From NCBI GenBank assembly GCA_913052635.1, contig CAJXDE010000008.1, positions 1 to 39,568 of the forward strand: a stretch of 39,568 nucleotides of DNA. The letters are read 5' to 3'. The notes beneath the pieces were generated by a model. That model made no database searches. It worked only from the letters and a program-made list of their open reading frames with translations, and was not told where the DNA came from. The translations under genes and the position numbers were made by a program. This DNA comes from an uncultured Halieaceae bacterium (GTDB taxonomy: Bacteria; Pseudomonadota; Gammaproteobacteria; Pseudomonadales; Halieaceae). Below are positions 16,226 through 27,172 of this stretch, piece by piece (within the stretch, counting starts at the first letter, position 1; each line of letters opens with the position of its first letter).

Positions 16226-17148
16226 GAGCGCCCTGTCTCGCTGGCAGCAAGGGATTCGAGCGTCGCGGAAGGTTGCCAACCCAAGACAACTGGCGCGTCA
16301 CCACTCCAATGATTCGCGCTAAGGCTGCGCCAGTGACTTCCCGTCTCACTGCCCTTTTTCCAATCAAGCACCCTCCCTGCGAGACGGCAAAGCCACTGTG
16401 GCATTACGCCCCACTTCATTCCCTGAGACAGGGCGCGCGAGATTCTCTGAGCATCATAAACGGCCCCGTCTGTGGCCAAGAGCGTTTCCTCGCCAGCCGG
16501 CGCTCCTGACTCACCTAGCGCACAATTAATCAGCAGTGCCACCAGATCCCCGCGAGCCACCATGCTCCGGTGTCCTACTGAGGGCAGAAGCCACGGCCAC
16601 CAACGCAGCATGCTATTCACGGTCTTGAGATTGGCCGTGAGCTCGATGTCATACACCAAGCCCGGGCGCACCACCGTCAACCGGCAGTGACTCGCTGCAA
16701 ACATCTGACGCAGATTCTGTTCCGCACGCCACTTGGACGCTGCATAACGCTCCTTTGGCTCAGGGTACTGATGTGCCGGATTCCGGGGCGATACCGCTCC
16801 CGCGGGAACCACATTCAGCGAGCTCACATAAACAAAATGCGGGACACCCGCTTCGATAGCGCATCTGGCGAGATCAGAAGTGGCTTCGACGTTAAGGAGC
16901 TGATAATCGCGCTCGTCTGCATGGCGATGCACTAACCCTGCGCAATGAATGATCGCAGTCACACCGTCAAAGACGCCCCTCGGCAGATCATCGCCACTGG
17001 CCATATCCCATTGCTTCGATTCGCCGCGCGGTGCAGCACTTATGGCATCCGCAGCCCGCGCCAGCAGCCGCAGCGATTGACCCTGCTGTTCAAGCGCCGC
17101 GCGAAGCGCGGCGCCCACATAGCCCGTGGCGCCCGTGAGCAGTATCAA
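16222..17148 (-). CDS. NAD-dependent epimerase/dehydratase (extended SDR, WbpV/WbpK-like)
   Basis: MILLTGATGYVGAALRAAL Rossmann motif, YAASKWRAEQNL catalytic motif. Confidence 0.8.
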   Translation of the reverse strand: MILLTGATGYVGAALRAALEQQGQSLRLLARAADAISAAPRGESKQWDMASGDDLPRGVFDGVTAIIHCAGLVHRHADERDYQLLNVEATSDLARCAIEAGVPHFVYVSSLNVVPAGAVSPRNPAHQYPEPKERYAASKWRAEQNLRQMFAASHCRLTVVRPGLVYDIELTANLKTVNSMLRWWPWLLPSVGHRSMVARGDLVALLINCALGESGAPAGEETLLATDGAVYDAQRISRALSQGMKWGVMPQWLCRLAGRVLDWKKGSETGSHWRSLSANHWSGDAPVVLGWQPSATLESLAASETGRS

Positions 17149-17169
17149 GGCGCCCGGCTCCGCCTGGCA

Positions 17170-17514
17170 TTATTGAAGCCGGATAACACTGCGATTCTTC
17201 TCCACTGTCGCAGAGCCGATTCCCTGCACGCCCGCCAGCTCATCAATGTACTCACGCGGACCATGCGCCTCCCAGTACTCGACGATACGGTGCGCCTTCC
17301 TAAGACCTGCGCCCTGTGGGCTCTCTGCCAATACTTCGACGCTGGCAAGGTTGATGTTGACGGGCTCTGATGTCCAGCTGGCGAGAGGGCATAAACCCAG
17401 TAACAAAGCACAGATCGCCAGCGCTTTCGCCGCCAATCCAAGCTGTCTGCCCTCGCGGGCATGCGTAAGTCGAGAGGCGCTATCAAATGTCGGTGTGACG
17501 AGCGGTGAATTCAT
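17170..17514 (-). CDS. ComEA-like helix-hairpin-helix protein
   Basis: Signal-like N-terminus, then VNINLASVEVLAESPQGAGLRKAHRIVEYWEAHGPREYIDELAGVQGIGSATVEKNRSVI (HhH). Confidence 0.8.
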   Translation of the reverse strand: MNSPLVTPTFDSASRLTHAREGRQLGLAAKALAICALLLGLCPLASWTSEPVNINLASVEVLAESPQGAGLRKAHRIVEYWEAHGPREYIDELAGVQGIGSATVEKNRSVIRLQ

Positions 17515-17673
17515 GGTTTTTTCTCCATCAGTCAATTGCAGATCACCACGTGAGTGGGCTCCGATCAACTATGGGTCGCGCCGGACTGCCGAGACAGATC
17601 ACTGACCGTTGCGCATATCTTTTGGGCGAAAAACATGTCTGCCCACTGCAGGCTCGGACACCAACCCTGCAGA

Positions 17674-18387
17674 TTAGCCACTGGCATGTGCATCCAATGA
17701 GGCGCGAATGTCTGCCGCGGTTGTTGCCGGGTCATCGGAAGCCGTGATGGAGCGACCTACAACCAAATGCGTTGCGCCATCCGCGACCGCGCTCTCAGGG
17801 GTCACGATGCGGCGCTGATCACCCGCCTCGTCGCCGGCTAGCCTTATGCCAGGCGTCACCAGCAAGAAGCCTTCTCGCTGCCGAGCCGAGAGGACGGCTG
17901 CCTCCGCGGCTGAGCAGACTACACCATCAAGACCGGCCGACTCTGCCAGCGCGGCCAACTGGCAAACGCGATCGATGGGTGCGTCATCGCAACCGAGCTC
18001 GGTCAGGTCTTGCTGATCCATACTGGTCAGCACGGTCACCGCCACCAGCAGCGGGGGCTTCGGTGAGTCATTCAGCACCTCTCTTGCTGCACGCATCATT
18101 CTTGATCCTCCTGACGCATGGACGTTGACCATCCAAACGCCCAACTCAGCGGCGGCCTTGACCGCCTGGGCCACTGTGGTCGGGATATCGTGGAACTTGA
18201 GATCAAGGAAAATATCGAAACCCAGACCCTGCAGTGAGCGCACGATGTCGGGCCCGGCAAGCGTGAATAGTTGCTTGCCGACCTTGAGGCGCACTGTGGC
18301 AGGATCAAGCTGCTGCGCCAAATCCAAGGCGGCACCCGGAGAATCGTAGTCGAGGGCAACGATCAGGTTACTGGCGGCATCAGCCAT
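17674..18387 (-). CDS. pyrF: Orotidine 5'-phosphate decarboxylase
   Basis: [59 protein letters not shown]. Start trimmed to ATG 18387, overlapping the end of lapB. Confidence 0.93.
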   Translation of the reverse strand: MADAASNLIVALDYDSPGAALDLAQQLDPATVRLKVGKQLFTLAGPDIVRSLQGLGFDIFLDLKFHDIPTTVAQAVKAAAELGVWMVNVHASGGSRMMRAAREVLNDSPKPPLLVAVTVLTSMDQQDLTELGCDDAPIDRVCQLAALAESAGLDGVVCSAAEAAVLSARQREGFLLVTPGIRLAGDEAGDQRRIVTPESAVADGATHLVVGRSITASDDPATTAADIRASLDAHASG

Positions 18388-19576
18388 GGGTTTGCTCCAG
18401 TGCGCCACCGCGGTAGTGAATGGAGTCCCAATGGCGACAGCCAGGACACCGCCAGTGACGGGCTTTGCCTGTAAATCCACAGTGACCGCATTGGTAACCC
18501 TCGGCGGAACTGGTAAGTCGATCAAACACCTCGCGCTCGGGCAGCGAGGTATCGGACTGTAGCCCCTGCAATACTAATGACGCTGCCACGGATACCGACG
18601 GATAAGTCGTCAGTGTCTTGCGCAAGAAGGCCTCGGCTGCGGCTCGACCTCGCTGCTTTTCAAGTTCGCCGGCGAGCGCCAACGCCAACAGGGAAGAGGA
18701 TTGCAGCGCGTAATACTCTTCCAGCGCCGCGAGATACTGCGGCCCGTCATCCCGTGCAGCGCAAATCTCGTTGAGGAGCGCGAGCAGCTCGGGGGTGCAA
18801 TTGCGACCGCTGCCCATGATCACTCTGAAGTGCGTCAACGCAGCCTCAGGATCCCCCGCTGAAAGCCTTAGTCTGGCCAATCCCATCCGAGCGCGGAGGT
18901 CCTGATTCTGATCTCTCAGAGCATCCTCATAGAATTCACCTGCAGTCGCATTGTCACCAGATTCCAACGCGGCGTCCGCCTGCTCGCAGAGGTAATGTCC
19001 TCTCAGTTGCTGAGCGGGTTGGCCCTGACCGGTCGCCGACTGACCGCCCTCCTTGGCCTGTGCTATAAGCTGGTCAGCAATCGCTGTAGCAGCGACCCAG
19101 TCCCGCTGCGCTTCATGAACATCCAGCAAATGCCGCTGCGCTGTCGCACTGAATTCTGTCGACTGCACGGCCAGATCAGAGAGCAGTTGCTCGGCGCGGT
19201 CATACAGGCCCGCTGCAATAAAATCTCTGGCTAACTCGAGATGAGATTGATGCAACTGAACCGCCGTCAGCTGCGGTCGTTTGAGCAAATTTTGGTGAAT
19301 TCTAATCGCGCGGTCGACCTCACCCCGCTTGCGCAACACGCTGCCCAGTGCGATATGCGTATCGACTGTGTCCTCGTTCACTGCCAACGCCTCAGTGAAG
19401 GCGTCCACCGCATCGTCCTCTTCGCCGTCCAGCAGAAAGTTAAAGCCCCGGTAATACTGCGAGGGGAGTTGTGCCCGCTCGGCACCATCCATGCGCAGCC
19501 CACCGCGACCCAGCGTCCAGCCTGCGGCAACCGCGAGAACGAGCAGCACCAGAAGCAGTGCGTTATTGAGAATCAA
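18380..19576 (-). CDS. lapB: Lipopolysaccharide assembly protein LapB (YciM), TPR plus rubredoxin-like domain
   Basis: N-terminal TM helix, TPRs, C-terminal [26 protein letters not shown]. Confidence 0.93.
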   Translation of the reverse strand: MILNNALLLVLLVLAVAAGWTLGRGGLRMDGAERAQLPSQYYRGFNFLLDGEEDDAVDAFTEALAVNEDTVDTHIALGSVLRKRGEVDRAIRIHQNLLKRPQLTAVQLHQSHLELARDFIAAGLYDRAEQLLSDLAVQSTEFSATAQRHLLDVHEAQRDWVAATAIADQLIAQAKEGGQSATGQGQPAQQLRGHYLCEQADAALESGDNATAGEFYEDALRDQNQDLRARMGLARLRLSAGDPEAALTHFRVIMGSGRNCTPELLALLNEICAARDDGPQYLAALEEYYALQSSSLLALALAGELEKQRGRAAAEAFLRKTLTTYPSVSVAASLVLQGLQSDTSLPEREVFDRLTSSAEGYQCGHCGFTGKARHWRCPGCRHWDSIHYRGGALEQTHG

Positions 19577-19859
19577 GCCCAGTTCCTTTCTCAGCTGCAG
19601 CCATCAGGCGATCCCGCTGTTTACGCAGTCGGCGGATCGTTGCAGAACGCCTGATTGCCAGCAGCGTCCCGGCTCCCAAGCCTATGACGACGCCGGCCGC
19701 CAATGCCGCCAAGACCCATATCGCGACGGGTTGGGCAGGCAGTTGCACTGCAATGAGGTCGAGGGGAATTTCCTCGGTGTTCTGGAGAGAGAAGAGTCCG
19801 CCGGCGGCGACAGCGCCAACCGCAAGCAGTAGCGTCAGCCCCTGTCTCAACCATCGCAT
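19563..19859 (-). CDS. lapA: Lipopolysaccharide assembly protein LapA (DUF1049)
   Basis: Small two-TM protein, FSLQNTEEIPLDLIAVQLPAQPVAIWVLAALAAGVVIGLG. Adjacent to lapB. Confidence 0.88.
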   Translation of the reverse strand: MRWLRQGLTLLLAVGAVAAGGLFSLQNTEEIPLDLIAVQLPAQPVAIWVLAALAAGVVIGLGAGTLLAIRRSATIRRLRKQRDRLMAAAEKGTGLDSQ

Positions 19860-19861
19860 GG

Positions 19862-20158
19862 TCAGAAGCCAGACTTGACTGCCCGATTCACCCTCTCGCG
19901 CAACTCTTTCCCCGGCTTGAAGTGCGGCACATGCTTACCACGCAGCGCCACCGTGTCGCCGGTTCGGGGATTGCGACCCTGGCGAGGCTCGCGATAGTGC
20001 AGGGAGAAACTGCCAAAACCCCTGATCTCGATACGCTCCCCGGATGACAGGGATTCAGCCATGTGATCAATCAGCAGCTTCACCGCCAACTCAACGTCTT
20101 TCGCGCTCAACTGGCTCTGACCGTCGGCCATCAAGTCAATCAATTCGCTCCGCGTCAT
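19862..20158 (-). CDS. ihfB: Integration host factor beta subunit
   Basis: [91 protein letters not shown]. Confidence 0.95.
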   Translation of the reverse strand: MTRSELIDLMADGQSQLSAKDVELAVKLLIDHMAESLSSGERIEIRGFGSFSLHYREPRQGRNPRTGDTVALRGKHVPHFKPGKELRERVNRAVKSGF

Positions 20159-20263
20159 GCTGTCACCCCTTGTTCGCTGTGATCATTTTGGCCGAGGCCT
20201 CGAGCATTGGCAAGTTATTAATTTTAATGGGTTTATAGGGGCACCCCCGCCATGTGATCACGG

Positions 20264-20292
20264 CAAAAAAAGGCCGGCATAAAGCCGGCCTC
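20264..20292 (-). terminator. Rho-independent terminator of rpsA
   Basis: On the minus strand: AGGCCGGC-TTTAT-GCCGGCCT hairpin followed by TTTTTT. Confidence 0.92.
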
Positions 20293-20309
20293 AAGTAACG
20301 CTATGGAGA

Positions 20310-21983
20310 TCACTGATCTTCCATTTTCGCCTTGATCAGATCACCAATGGTGCCCGGTGAGGAACTCTCATCCTGCTCTTTTAGCGACTCGACGGCTTCT
20401 TTCTCGTCGTCCATATCCTTGGCTTTGATGGAAAGTCCCAGCCCGCGGCTCTTGCGGTCCACGTTCACGACTTTGGCTTCCACGGTGTCGCCGACACTGA
20501 GAATAGCCCGCGCATCATCCACACGATCAACGCTGATATCAGCCGCCTTCAGGTAGCCCTCAACCTCATCAGAAAGCTTGATAGTCACTCCCTTGGCGTC
20601 GACTTCCGTCACGGTACCTGTCACCAAGCTGCCACGGTCGTTGTCGCTTACGTAGAGTGAGAACGCATCTTCCTCGAGCTGCTTGATACCCAGCGAAATG
20701 CGCTCGCGCTCCGGATCGATTGACAGAATCACCGTCTCGATCTCATCGCCCTTCTTGTAATTGCGCACGGCCTCTTCACCGGTTTCGTTCCAGCTGATGT
20801 CACTCAGATGAACAAGCCCGTCGATGTTGCCCTCAAGGCCAATAAAGATGCCGAAGTCGGTGATCGACTTGATGCTGCCGGAAATCTTGTCGCCTTTGGC
20901 GTGGTCTGCGGCAAACGCATCCCAGGGGTTCTGGGTGCACTGCTTGATACCGAGCGAGATGCGACGGCGCTCTTCGTCGATATCGAGCACCATGACCTCA
21001 ACCTCGTCGCCGAGCTGCACAATTTTCGAGGGGTGCACGTTCTTGTTGGTCCAATCCATCTCGGAGACGTGTACCAGACCCTCGACACCCTCTTCGATTT
21101 CGGCAAAGCAACCGTAATCGGTCAGGTTGGTGACCTTGGCGACAACACGGCTCCCCTCGGGGTAGCGGCCGGTGATTTGTACCCACGGATCCTCGCCCAG
21201 CTGCTTGAGGCCCAGCGACACGCGGTTGCGCTCGCGATCGAACTTGAGGATTTTGACATCCATTTCCTGTCCGACTTCCACGATCTCGCTCGGGTGCTTA
21301 ATCCGCTTCCAAGCCATATCGGTGATGTGCAACAGTCCGTCGACACCGCCGAGATCAACAAACGCGCCGTAGTCGGTCAGGTTCTTGACCACACCCTTCA
21401 CGGACTGGCCTTCTTGCAAGTTTTGCAGGAGCTCCTCGCGCTCGGCACTGTTGGCGGATTCCATTACCGCGCGGCGAGAGACAACTACGTTGTTGCGCTT
21501 CTGATCGAGCTTGATGACTTTGAATTCAAGCTCTTTGCCCTCAAGGTGCGTGGTTTCCCGGATGGGACGCACGTCGATCAGCGAACCGGGTAAGAATGCG
21601 CGGATAGAGTCTATGTCAACTGTGAAGCCACCCTTGACCTTGCCATTGATCACGCCCATTACCACTTCGTCGGCGACCTGCGCTGCCTCAAGGCCCTTCC
21701 AGGCCTCTGCGCGCTTGGCTTTCTCTCGGGAAAGCTTGGTTTCTCCGAAACCGTCTTCGACGGTCTCCAGCGCCACCTGCACTTCATCACCCACGCTGAG
21801 ACTGCACTCACCGTTGGCATTGGTAAATTGATCAAGGGGAATTACCCCTTCTGACTTCAAACCGGCGTGGACGGTGACCCACTCGTTATCAATATCGATC
21901 ACGACGCCCGTGACAATTGATCCGGGTTCCATATCGACGGTTTGGAGGCTTTCTTCAAAGAGTTCAGCGAAGGATTCGCTCAT
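20310..21983 (-). CDS. rpsA: 30S ribosomal protein S1
   Basis: [13 protein letters not shown]...; repeated S1 domains ([32 protein letters not shown] etc.). Confidence 0.97.
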   Translation of the reverse strand: MSESFAELFEESLQTVDMEPGSIVTGVVIDIDNEWVTVHAGLKSEGVIPLDQFTNANGECSLSVGDEVQVALETVEDGFGETKLSREKAKRAEAWKGLEAAQVADEVVMGVINGKVKGGFTVDIDSIRAFLPGSLIDVRPIRETTHLEGKELEFKVIKLDQKRNNVVVSRRAVMESANSAEREELLQNLQEGQSVKGVVKNLTDYGAFVDLGGVDGLLHITDMAWKRIKHPSEIVEVGQEMDVKILKFDRERNRVSLGLKQLGEDPWVQITGRYPEGSRVVAKVTNLTDYGCFAEIEEGVEGLVHVSEMDWTNKNVHPSKIVQLGDEVEVMVLDIDEERRRISLGIKQCTQNPWDAFAADHAKGDKISGSIKSITDFGIFIGLEGNIDGLVHLSDISWNETGEEAVRNYKKGDEIETVILSIDPERERISLGIKQLEEDAFSLYVSDNDRGSLVTGTVTEVDAKGVTIKLSDEVEGYLKAADISVDRVDDARAILSVGDTVEAKVVNVDRKSRGLGLSIKAKDMDDEKEAVESLKEQDESSSPGTIGDLIKAKMEDQ

Positions 21984-22094
21984 GATGCTATTCCTGCATT
22001 GCGGAGTGAAGTCACTCCTGCCGGCTTCCAGACCCAGCCGGGTTTATGGTCTAGACGCTTCGGCGGGGTCCAGCCGTGACTCCGATGCGTCGCT
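21984..22094 (-). promoter_or_regulatory. rpsA leader with predicted hairpins (possible S1 autoregulatory leader)
   Basis: 111-nt gap between cmk and rpsA. Perfect GGAGTGA-CT-TCACTCC hairpin (22003-22018) just upstream of the ribosome-binding region, plus a further AGACC...GGTCT pairing upstream. Confidence 0.4.
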
Positions 22095-22772
22095 CTATAA
22101 ATCGCGGGCAGCTGCCAAGTCGCGTGCTGCCCGCAGCACCTCATCAGCGGTCAGCGCGGTGCTGTCAATGACGATGGCGTCCTCTGCCGGCACCAGTGGA
22201 GACACGGCGCGGGACTGATCCCGAGCGTCTCGCTGCTGTATGTCAGTCAGAAGGCGCGCGAGACTAACACTCTCCCCCATACCCTGCAACTGATGGAAAC
22301 GTCGTTCGGCGCGCGCCTCAGCGCTGGCTGTCAGGAAGATTTTTAGCGGCGCCCGTGGGAAGACGACCGTACCCATGTCCCGGCCGTCGGCGATCAACCC
22401 GGGCGATCTGGCCAGCTCCTGCTGCCTTAACAGGAGCGCTTCCCGCACCGCGGGTAGTGCCGCCACCGTTGAGGCATCCCGGCCTCCCTCCTCGGTACGC
22501 AGTTTTGCCGTCACATCCCTACCAGCCAACCACACCGAACCACCGTCATCGATCGGTCGAAAATCAACATCCAGGGATCTGGCAATCGCGGCAACGGCGT
22601 CGCTGTCCTCCAGAGAGACGCCTGCTTGACGACCGGCAAAACCCACTAAGCGATAGAGGGCACCGCTATCCAGCAGATGCCAGCCCAACTCAGCGGCGAG
22701 GCACTGACTGAGAGTACCCTTTCCCGCTCCGCTTGGTCCATCGATGCAGATCACCGGCGTGATGCCAGTCAT
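22095..22772 (-). CDS. cmk: Cytidylate kinase
   Basis: VICIDGPSGAGKGTLSQCLAAELGWHLLDSGALYRLVG; GRDMGTVVFPRAPLKIFLTASAEARAERR. Confidence 0.95.
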   Translation of the reverse strand: MTGITPVICIDGPSGAGKGTLSQCLAAELGWHLLDSGALYRLVGFAGRQAGVSLEDSDAVAAIARSLDVDFRPIDDGGSVWLAGRDVTAKLRTEEGGRDASTVAALPAVREALLLRQQELARSPGLIADGRDMGTVVFPRAPLKIFLTASAEARAERRFHQLQGMGESVSLARLLTDIQQRDARDQSRAVSPLVPAEDAIVIDSTALTADEVLRAARDLAAARDL

Positions 22773-24070
22773 TCTTCTGCCACCTCTAGGCGCAAACCCG
22801 TTTGCAATGCTAGGTCTGCAAAGCCAGGAAAGGACGTTGCCACATGCGCACAGTCACTGACCTTGATACGGTCGGACGCTCTGAGCGCCGCCATGGAAAA
22901 GCTCATCGCGATACGGTGATCGTGGTGGGTTGTTATCACGCCCCCCGACAGGTCTCCGCCGACCACCTCGATCCCGTCCGGCTGCACGGTGTTCTCGATA
23001 CCCAGTTGCGATAGCCCTTCAGCCATACTGGCGATGCGATCACTTTCCTTCACCCGCAATTCCTCAGCGCGCCGCAGTATGGTGACACCCTCGGCGCAGG
23101 CTGCGGCAATCAGCACAGCTGGTAGTTCATCGATCGCAAGCGGCACGGCCTCGACAGGGATCTCGATGCCTTTCAGCGGCGCATGCCGAACACGAAGATC
23201 AGCGACCGGCTCACCTCCGACCTGGCGCTCGTTCAAAATCTCGATATCCGCGCCCATGGCGCGCAAAATCGTGATCACTCCATCCCGAGTCGGGTTAATA
23301 CCCACATGCTCCAGAGTGAGATCCGAACCCGGCGCAATCGAGGCGCCCACTAGGAAAAAGGCGGCGGACGAAATATCGGCGGGGATATCGATGTCTGTGC
23401 CCTCCAGTGAGCCTCCTCCCTCCAGACTGATCACACCCTGATCACGATCCACGGTGTAGCCAAAACCATTGAGCATGCGCTCGGTGTGATCCCGAGTCGG
23501 CGCGGGCTCAGTCACGCTGGTGCGGCCGTCGGCAAACAGGCCGGCCAGTATAACGCTGGACTTCACCTGGGCGCTGGCGACCGGCATATCGTAGTGAGTA
23601 CCCCTCAGCGCGCGGCCCCCTTGAATTTCCAGGGGCGGGCAGCCCTCATGTGAACTGATGAGCGCCCCCATTTGGGACAACGGGGTAATCACTCTGGCCA
23701 TGGGACGACGCAGTAACGACTCATCACCTGTCAGGATGCTGTCGAAGGACTGCCCGGCAAGCAGACCCGCCATCAGACGGATGCTGGTGCCTGAGTTACC
23801 GACATCCATAACCCGGGTGGGCGGCTCCAATCCGCGAAGACCAACGCCGTCGATCGTCAATCGACCCGATTGCGGATCCGTAATCTTCACACCCATCTCA
23901 CGAAACGCTGAGAGCGTGGCCAGCGCGTCCTCGCCCTCCAGAAAGCCACTCACGGTGGTGCAACCCTCGGCAATCGACCCCAGCATGATGGCGCGATGCG
24001 ACATCGACTTGTCTCCCGGAACACGAATACTGCCCGTAAGCGAGCCACCCGGGTCCAGATAAAAATGCAT
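22769..24070 (-). CDS. aroA: 3-phosphoshikimate 1-carboxyvinyltransferase (EPSP synthase)
   Basis: SIRVPGDKSMSHRAIML, DVGNSGTSIRLMAGLL, SAQVKSSVILAGL, PTRDHTERML, NPTRDGV, RVKESDRI. Confidence 0.95.
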   Translation of the reverse strand: MHFYLDPGGSLTGSIRVPGDKSMSHRAIMLGSIAEGCTTVSGFLEGEDALATLSAFREMGVKITDPQSGRLTIDGVGLRGLEPPTRVMDVGNSGTSIRLMAGLLAGQSFDSILTGDESLLRRPMARVITPLSQMGALISSHEGCPPLEIQGGRALRGTHYDMPVASAQVKSSVILAGLFADGRTSVTEPAPTRDHTERMLNGFGYTVDRDQGVISLEGGGSLEGTDIDIPADISSAAFFLVGASIAPGSDLTLEHVGINPTRDGVITILRAMGADIEILNERQVGGEPVADLRVRHAPLKGIEIPVEAVPLAIDELPAVLIAAACAEGVTILRRAEELRVKESDRIASMAEGLSQLGIENTVQPDGIEVVGGDLSGGVITTHHDHRIAMSFSMAALRASDRIKVSDCAHVATSFPGFADLALQTGLRLEVAEE

Positions 24071-24972
24071 TAGTCCGCCTTCTCCGACTCTAGGGTAAGG
24101 GGGTTCAGAATGTCATCATGCTTGCGCCGCACCGCTTTGCACCGGGCAAAGAAGGTTTCTATCGCGTCACCATCAGCCTCGGCGATCAGCGTCCGCAGAT
24201 GATCATGCTCCTGCGCCATGGCATCCATGGCGTTAAGGATGGCGTCGCGGTTGGTGAGCGCAATATCGCGCCACATCAGCGGGTCTGATGCCGCAATACG
24301 CGTCATATCCCGAAGCGCGCCGCCGCCGTGCTTCATGGGCGACAACCCATGGTCGGCGAGCATCGATGTCAGCGCGTAAGCCACCATATGGGGTACATGG
24401 CTGCTGGCCGCCAGCGCTGCGTCATGATCTGCCACGGACATGTGGGTGATCCGCGCGCCCGCGGCGGTCCACAGCCGTTCCACGGTCTTGAGTGCCGAGG
24501 TGTCGGTGTCGACGGAGGGCGTCAGAATGACCTCGCGCCCATCAAAAAGCTCCGGATATGCAGCTCCCACACCGCTATTTTCGCTACCTGCGATGGGGTG
24601 GCCGGGAACAAACCGTGGGTAGTCGGTGCCCGCAGCCTCAACAATAACGCCCTTGATGCTGGCCATGTCCGTTACCGCGGGTTCTCCTGAGACTGATGCC
24701 AGATCCAATACCTCTGGCAACAGCCGAGCCGTGGCCTCCGGTGGGGCGCCGACGACGATGACATCGGCCTCGGCAACGACGGTCGGCAGATCCAGACTGA
24801 AACGATCGATCAGACCCAAAGCCAACCCGCGCTCAAGAGAGGGCGCACGCGGACCCCAGGCAATGAGATCAGCGCCCCAGTTGCCACGTTTCAGCGCACC
24901 AGCCAGGGACCCGGAAATCAACCCGAGACCCAAAAACGCGACTATGGGGTCGTGATCAGCGTCCACGATCAA
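24070..24972 (-). CDS. tyrA: Prephenate/arogenate (cyclohexadienyl) dehydrogenase
   Basis: VAFLGLGLISGSLAGALKR Rossmann motif; FVPGHPIAGSENSGVGAAYPELFDGREVILTP; ASSHVPHMVAYAL. Confidence 0.9.
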   Translation of the reverse strand: MIVDADHDPIVAFLGLGLISGSLAGALKRGNWGADLIAWGPRAPSLERGLALGLIDRFSLDLPTVVAEADVIVVGAPPEATARLLPEVLDLASVSGEPAVTDMASIKGVIVEAAGTDYPRFVPGHPIAGSENSGVGAAYPELFDGREVILTPSVDTDTSALKTVERLWTAAGARITHMSVADHDAALAASSHVPHMVAYALTSMLADHGLSPMKHGGGALRDMTRIAASDPLMWRDIALTNRDAILNAMDAMAQEHDHLRTLIAEADGDAIETFFARCKAVRRKHDDILNPLTLESEKAD

Positions 24973-26069
24973 ATGGGCGCTCGGGGGTAAGAGCCCAGCC
25001 TCTTCAACATGATCGAGTGTTCTTCGATCTGCCCAATCACCTCCACCATGACGTCATCGGCGAGGTGACCTTCGCACTCGATGTAAAATACATAGGTCCA
25101 CTTTTCGGTTTTGGAGGGCCGGGAATCGATGCGCGTCAAACTGATGCCATTTTCCTCGAAGGGACGCAACAAACCGAGTAACGCACCTGGCCGGTTCCGC
25201 GCAGAAACCAGAAGCGAGGTTTTGTCGTGACCACTGGGTTGCACCGTCTCTTTGCCCAACACCAAAAATCGCGTGGTGTTGGTGGAGCTGTCATGTATGG
25301 CGCTCGCCAAGGTGTCCAACTGATGCAAGCCCGCTGCCAGCTCACCGGCAATCGCCGCCACACCCGTCTCAACCCCTGCCCTGCGCGCTGCCTCGCCGTT
25401 GCTGGCGACGGCCTCACGGGGAACTTCTGGCAGGTGACTGTCGAGCCATTGCCTGCACTGCCCCAGCGCCTGCTCGTGACCCAGAATTAACTGAATATCA
25501 GATTGCTGGGCACCCTGACCTGCGAGGAGGTGGTGCACAACAGGCAGTTCTATCTCACCGGTGATCTGCAGGGGCGACTCGAGAAAACAATCCAGCGTCT
25601 GACCCACCATGCCCTCGGTTGAGTTTTCAACAGGCACCACACCATAGTCACACAGGCGTTCTTCAACCTGCCGAAAGACTTTGTGAATGCTGGCTTGACC
25701 CTGCGGTATGGCCGATTGACCAAAATGCTTCAAGGCCGCGGCTTGGGAATAGGTGCCCTCGGGCCCCAAGAAGGCGACAGACAGCGGCTGCTCGAGCGCC
25801 AGGCAGCTGGACATGATCTCCCGAAAGGCTGAAGCAATGTGCTCGGACGCCAGCGGACCCGGGTTGCGCTCCTGAATGGCTCGCAACACCTGTGCCTCAC
25901 GCTCGGGCCGGTAGAAGACCGGGGGCGTTTCGTCAGACTGCGATGCAGCGAGCTTTACCTGCGCGACTTCTTGTGCGCATCGCGCCCGCTCGCTGATCAG
26001 CTCGAGCAACTGGCTGTCGATGGCGTCAATGCGCTCGCGAATCTTGCTGAGTTGTTCATCAGGGTTCAT
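24969..26069 (-). CDS. pheA: Bifunctional chorismate mutase/prephenate dehydratase
   Basis: Chorismate mutase (IRERIDAIDSQLLELISERARCAQEVAQVK), prephenate dehydratase (VAFLGPEGTYSQAAALKHFG, VVPVENSTEGMV, NTTRFLVLG), ACT domain. Confidence 0.95.
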   Translation of the reverse strand: MNPDEQLSKIRERIDAIDSQLLELISERARCAQEVAQVKLAASQSDETPPVFYRPEREAQVLRAIQERNPGPLASEHIASAFREIMSSCLALEQPLSVAFLGPEGTYSQAAALKHFGQSAIPQGQASIHKVFRQVEERLCDYGVVPVENSTEGMVGQTLDCFLESPLQITGEIELPVVHHLLAGQGAQQSDIQLILGHEQALGQCRQWLDSHLPEVPREAVASNGEAARRAGVETGVAAIAGELAAGLHQLDTLASAIHDSSTNTTRFLVLGKETVQPSGHDKTSLLVSARNRPGALLGLLRPFEENGISLTRIDSRPSKTEKWTYVFYIECEGHLADDVMVEVIGQIEEHSIMLKRLGSYPRAPI

Positions 26070-26092
26070 AGGGTATCCCCTCGCCGGGTTTC

Positions 26093-27172
26093 CTAACCGT
26101 GGCGTTGTTCGAAATCCTGCATGAAGTCACACAGGGCGTCCACCGAAGCTTCTTCCACCGCATTGTATAGGCTAGCGCGCATCCCGCCGACCGAGCGATG
26201 TCCCTTTAGATTGAGCAGCCCGGCTTGCTCGGCCTCCTGAAGGAAAATGGGATCTAGGCGGTCATCGGCCAGCGTAAACGGCACATTCATCAACGAACGG
26301 CTTATGGGCTCCACCGGATTGCCGTAGAAGTTGCTCTCATCGATGACACGATAGAGCTTGCTGGCTTTTCGACGATTAATTGCCGCCATTGCTTCCAGCC
26401 CTCCCAGTTTTTCTAACCAATGAAATACCAAGCCGGTCAGATACAGAGCGAAGGTGGGCGGTGTGTTGTACATGGAGTCGTTGTCAGCCGCGGTCTGCCA
26501 ATTCAGCATGGCGGGTGTCTCGGCCCGGGCGCGCCCCAGCAACTCGCGATGCACGATGACGAGGCACAAGCCTGCGGGGCCAATATTTTTCTGGGCGCCG
26601 GCGTAAATCACACCATACTGCTGCACGTCGATGGGCCGCGACAGGATGGTCGATGACATATCGGCGACCAGCGGCACCTCAAGCTGCGGCACAAAATCAA
26701 ATTCCAGACCCCCGATGGTCTCGTTGGGGCAGTAATGTAGGTAGGCCGCATCGGCGTCCAGCTGCCACGCATCCTGCGGCGGCACCGTTGTGAAATTCGA
26801 AGATTCAGAGGTCGCCGCAACGTTCACCGGTCCAAAACGCTGCCCCTCCTGCAACGCCTTTTTTGACCATTGCCCGGTTACGATCTGATCGACGGGCTGG
26901 CCGGTCGCACTCAGATTCAGCGGCACCGCGGCAAACTGCAACGAGGCGCCGCCTTGTAAAAACAATACTGCGTAGTCATCTGTGATGCCCAGCAGGCGAC
27001 GCAATGTTGCCTCGGCCTGACTTGCCACATCCACAAACGCGGGGCTGCGATGACTCACCTCCATCACAGAGGTGCCACTGCCCGACCAATTCAGTAATTC
27101 GGCTTGCGCGTGCTCCAAAACGGATTGCGGGAGCGCGGCGGGACCCGCGCAGAAGTTATGGGCTCGGGTCAC
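26093..27172 (-). CDS. serC: Phosphoserine aminotransferase
   Basis: [61 protein letters not shown]. Confidence 0.96.
   Translation of the reverse strand: MTRAHNFCAGPAALPQSVLEHAQAELLNWSGSGTSVMEVSHRSPAFVDVASQAEATLRRLLGITDDYAVLFLQGGASLQFAAVPLNLSATGQPVDQIVTGQWSKKALQEGQRFGPVNVAATSESSNFTTVPPQDAWQLDADAAYLHYCPNETIGGLEFDFVPQLEVPLVADMSSTILSRPIDVQQYGVIYAGAQKNIGPAGLCLVIVHRELLGRARAETPAMLNWQTAADNDSMYNTPPTFALYLTGLVFHWLEKLGGLEAMAAINRRKASKLYRVIDESNFYGNPVEPISRSLMNVPFTLADDRLDPIFLQEAEQAGLLNLKGHRSVGGMRASLYNAVEEASVDALCDFMQDFEQRHG

Noticed and set aside
21000-21400. Repetitive sequence suggestive of a DNA repeat
   Set aside because: Explained by homologous S1 domains in rpsA, not a nucleotide-level repeat.
20808-21593. 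261-aa plus-strand ORF antisense to rpsA
   Set aside because: Shadow ORF over a clear multi-domain S1 protein; its apparent repeats only mirror the S1 domain repeats.
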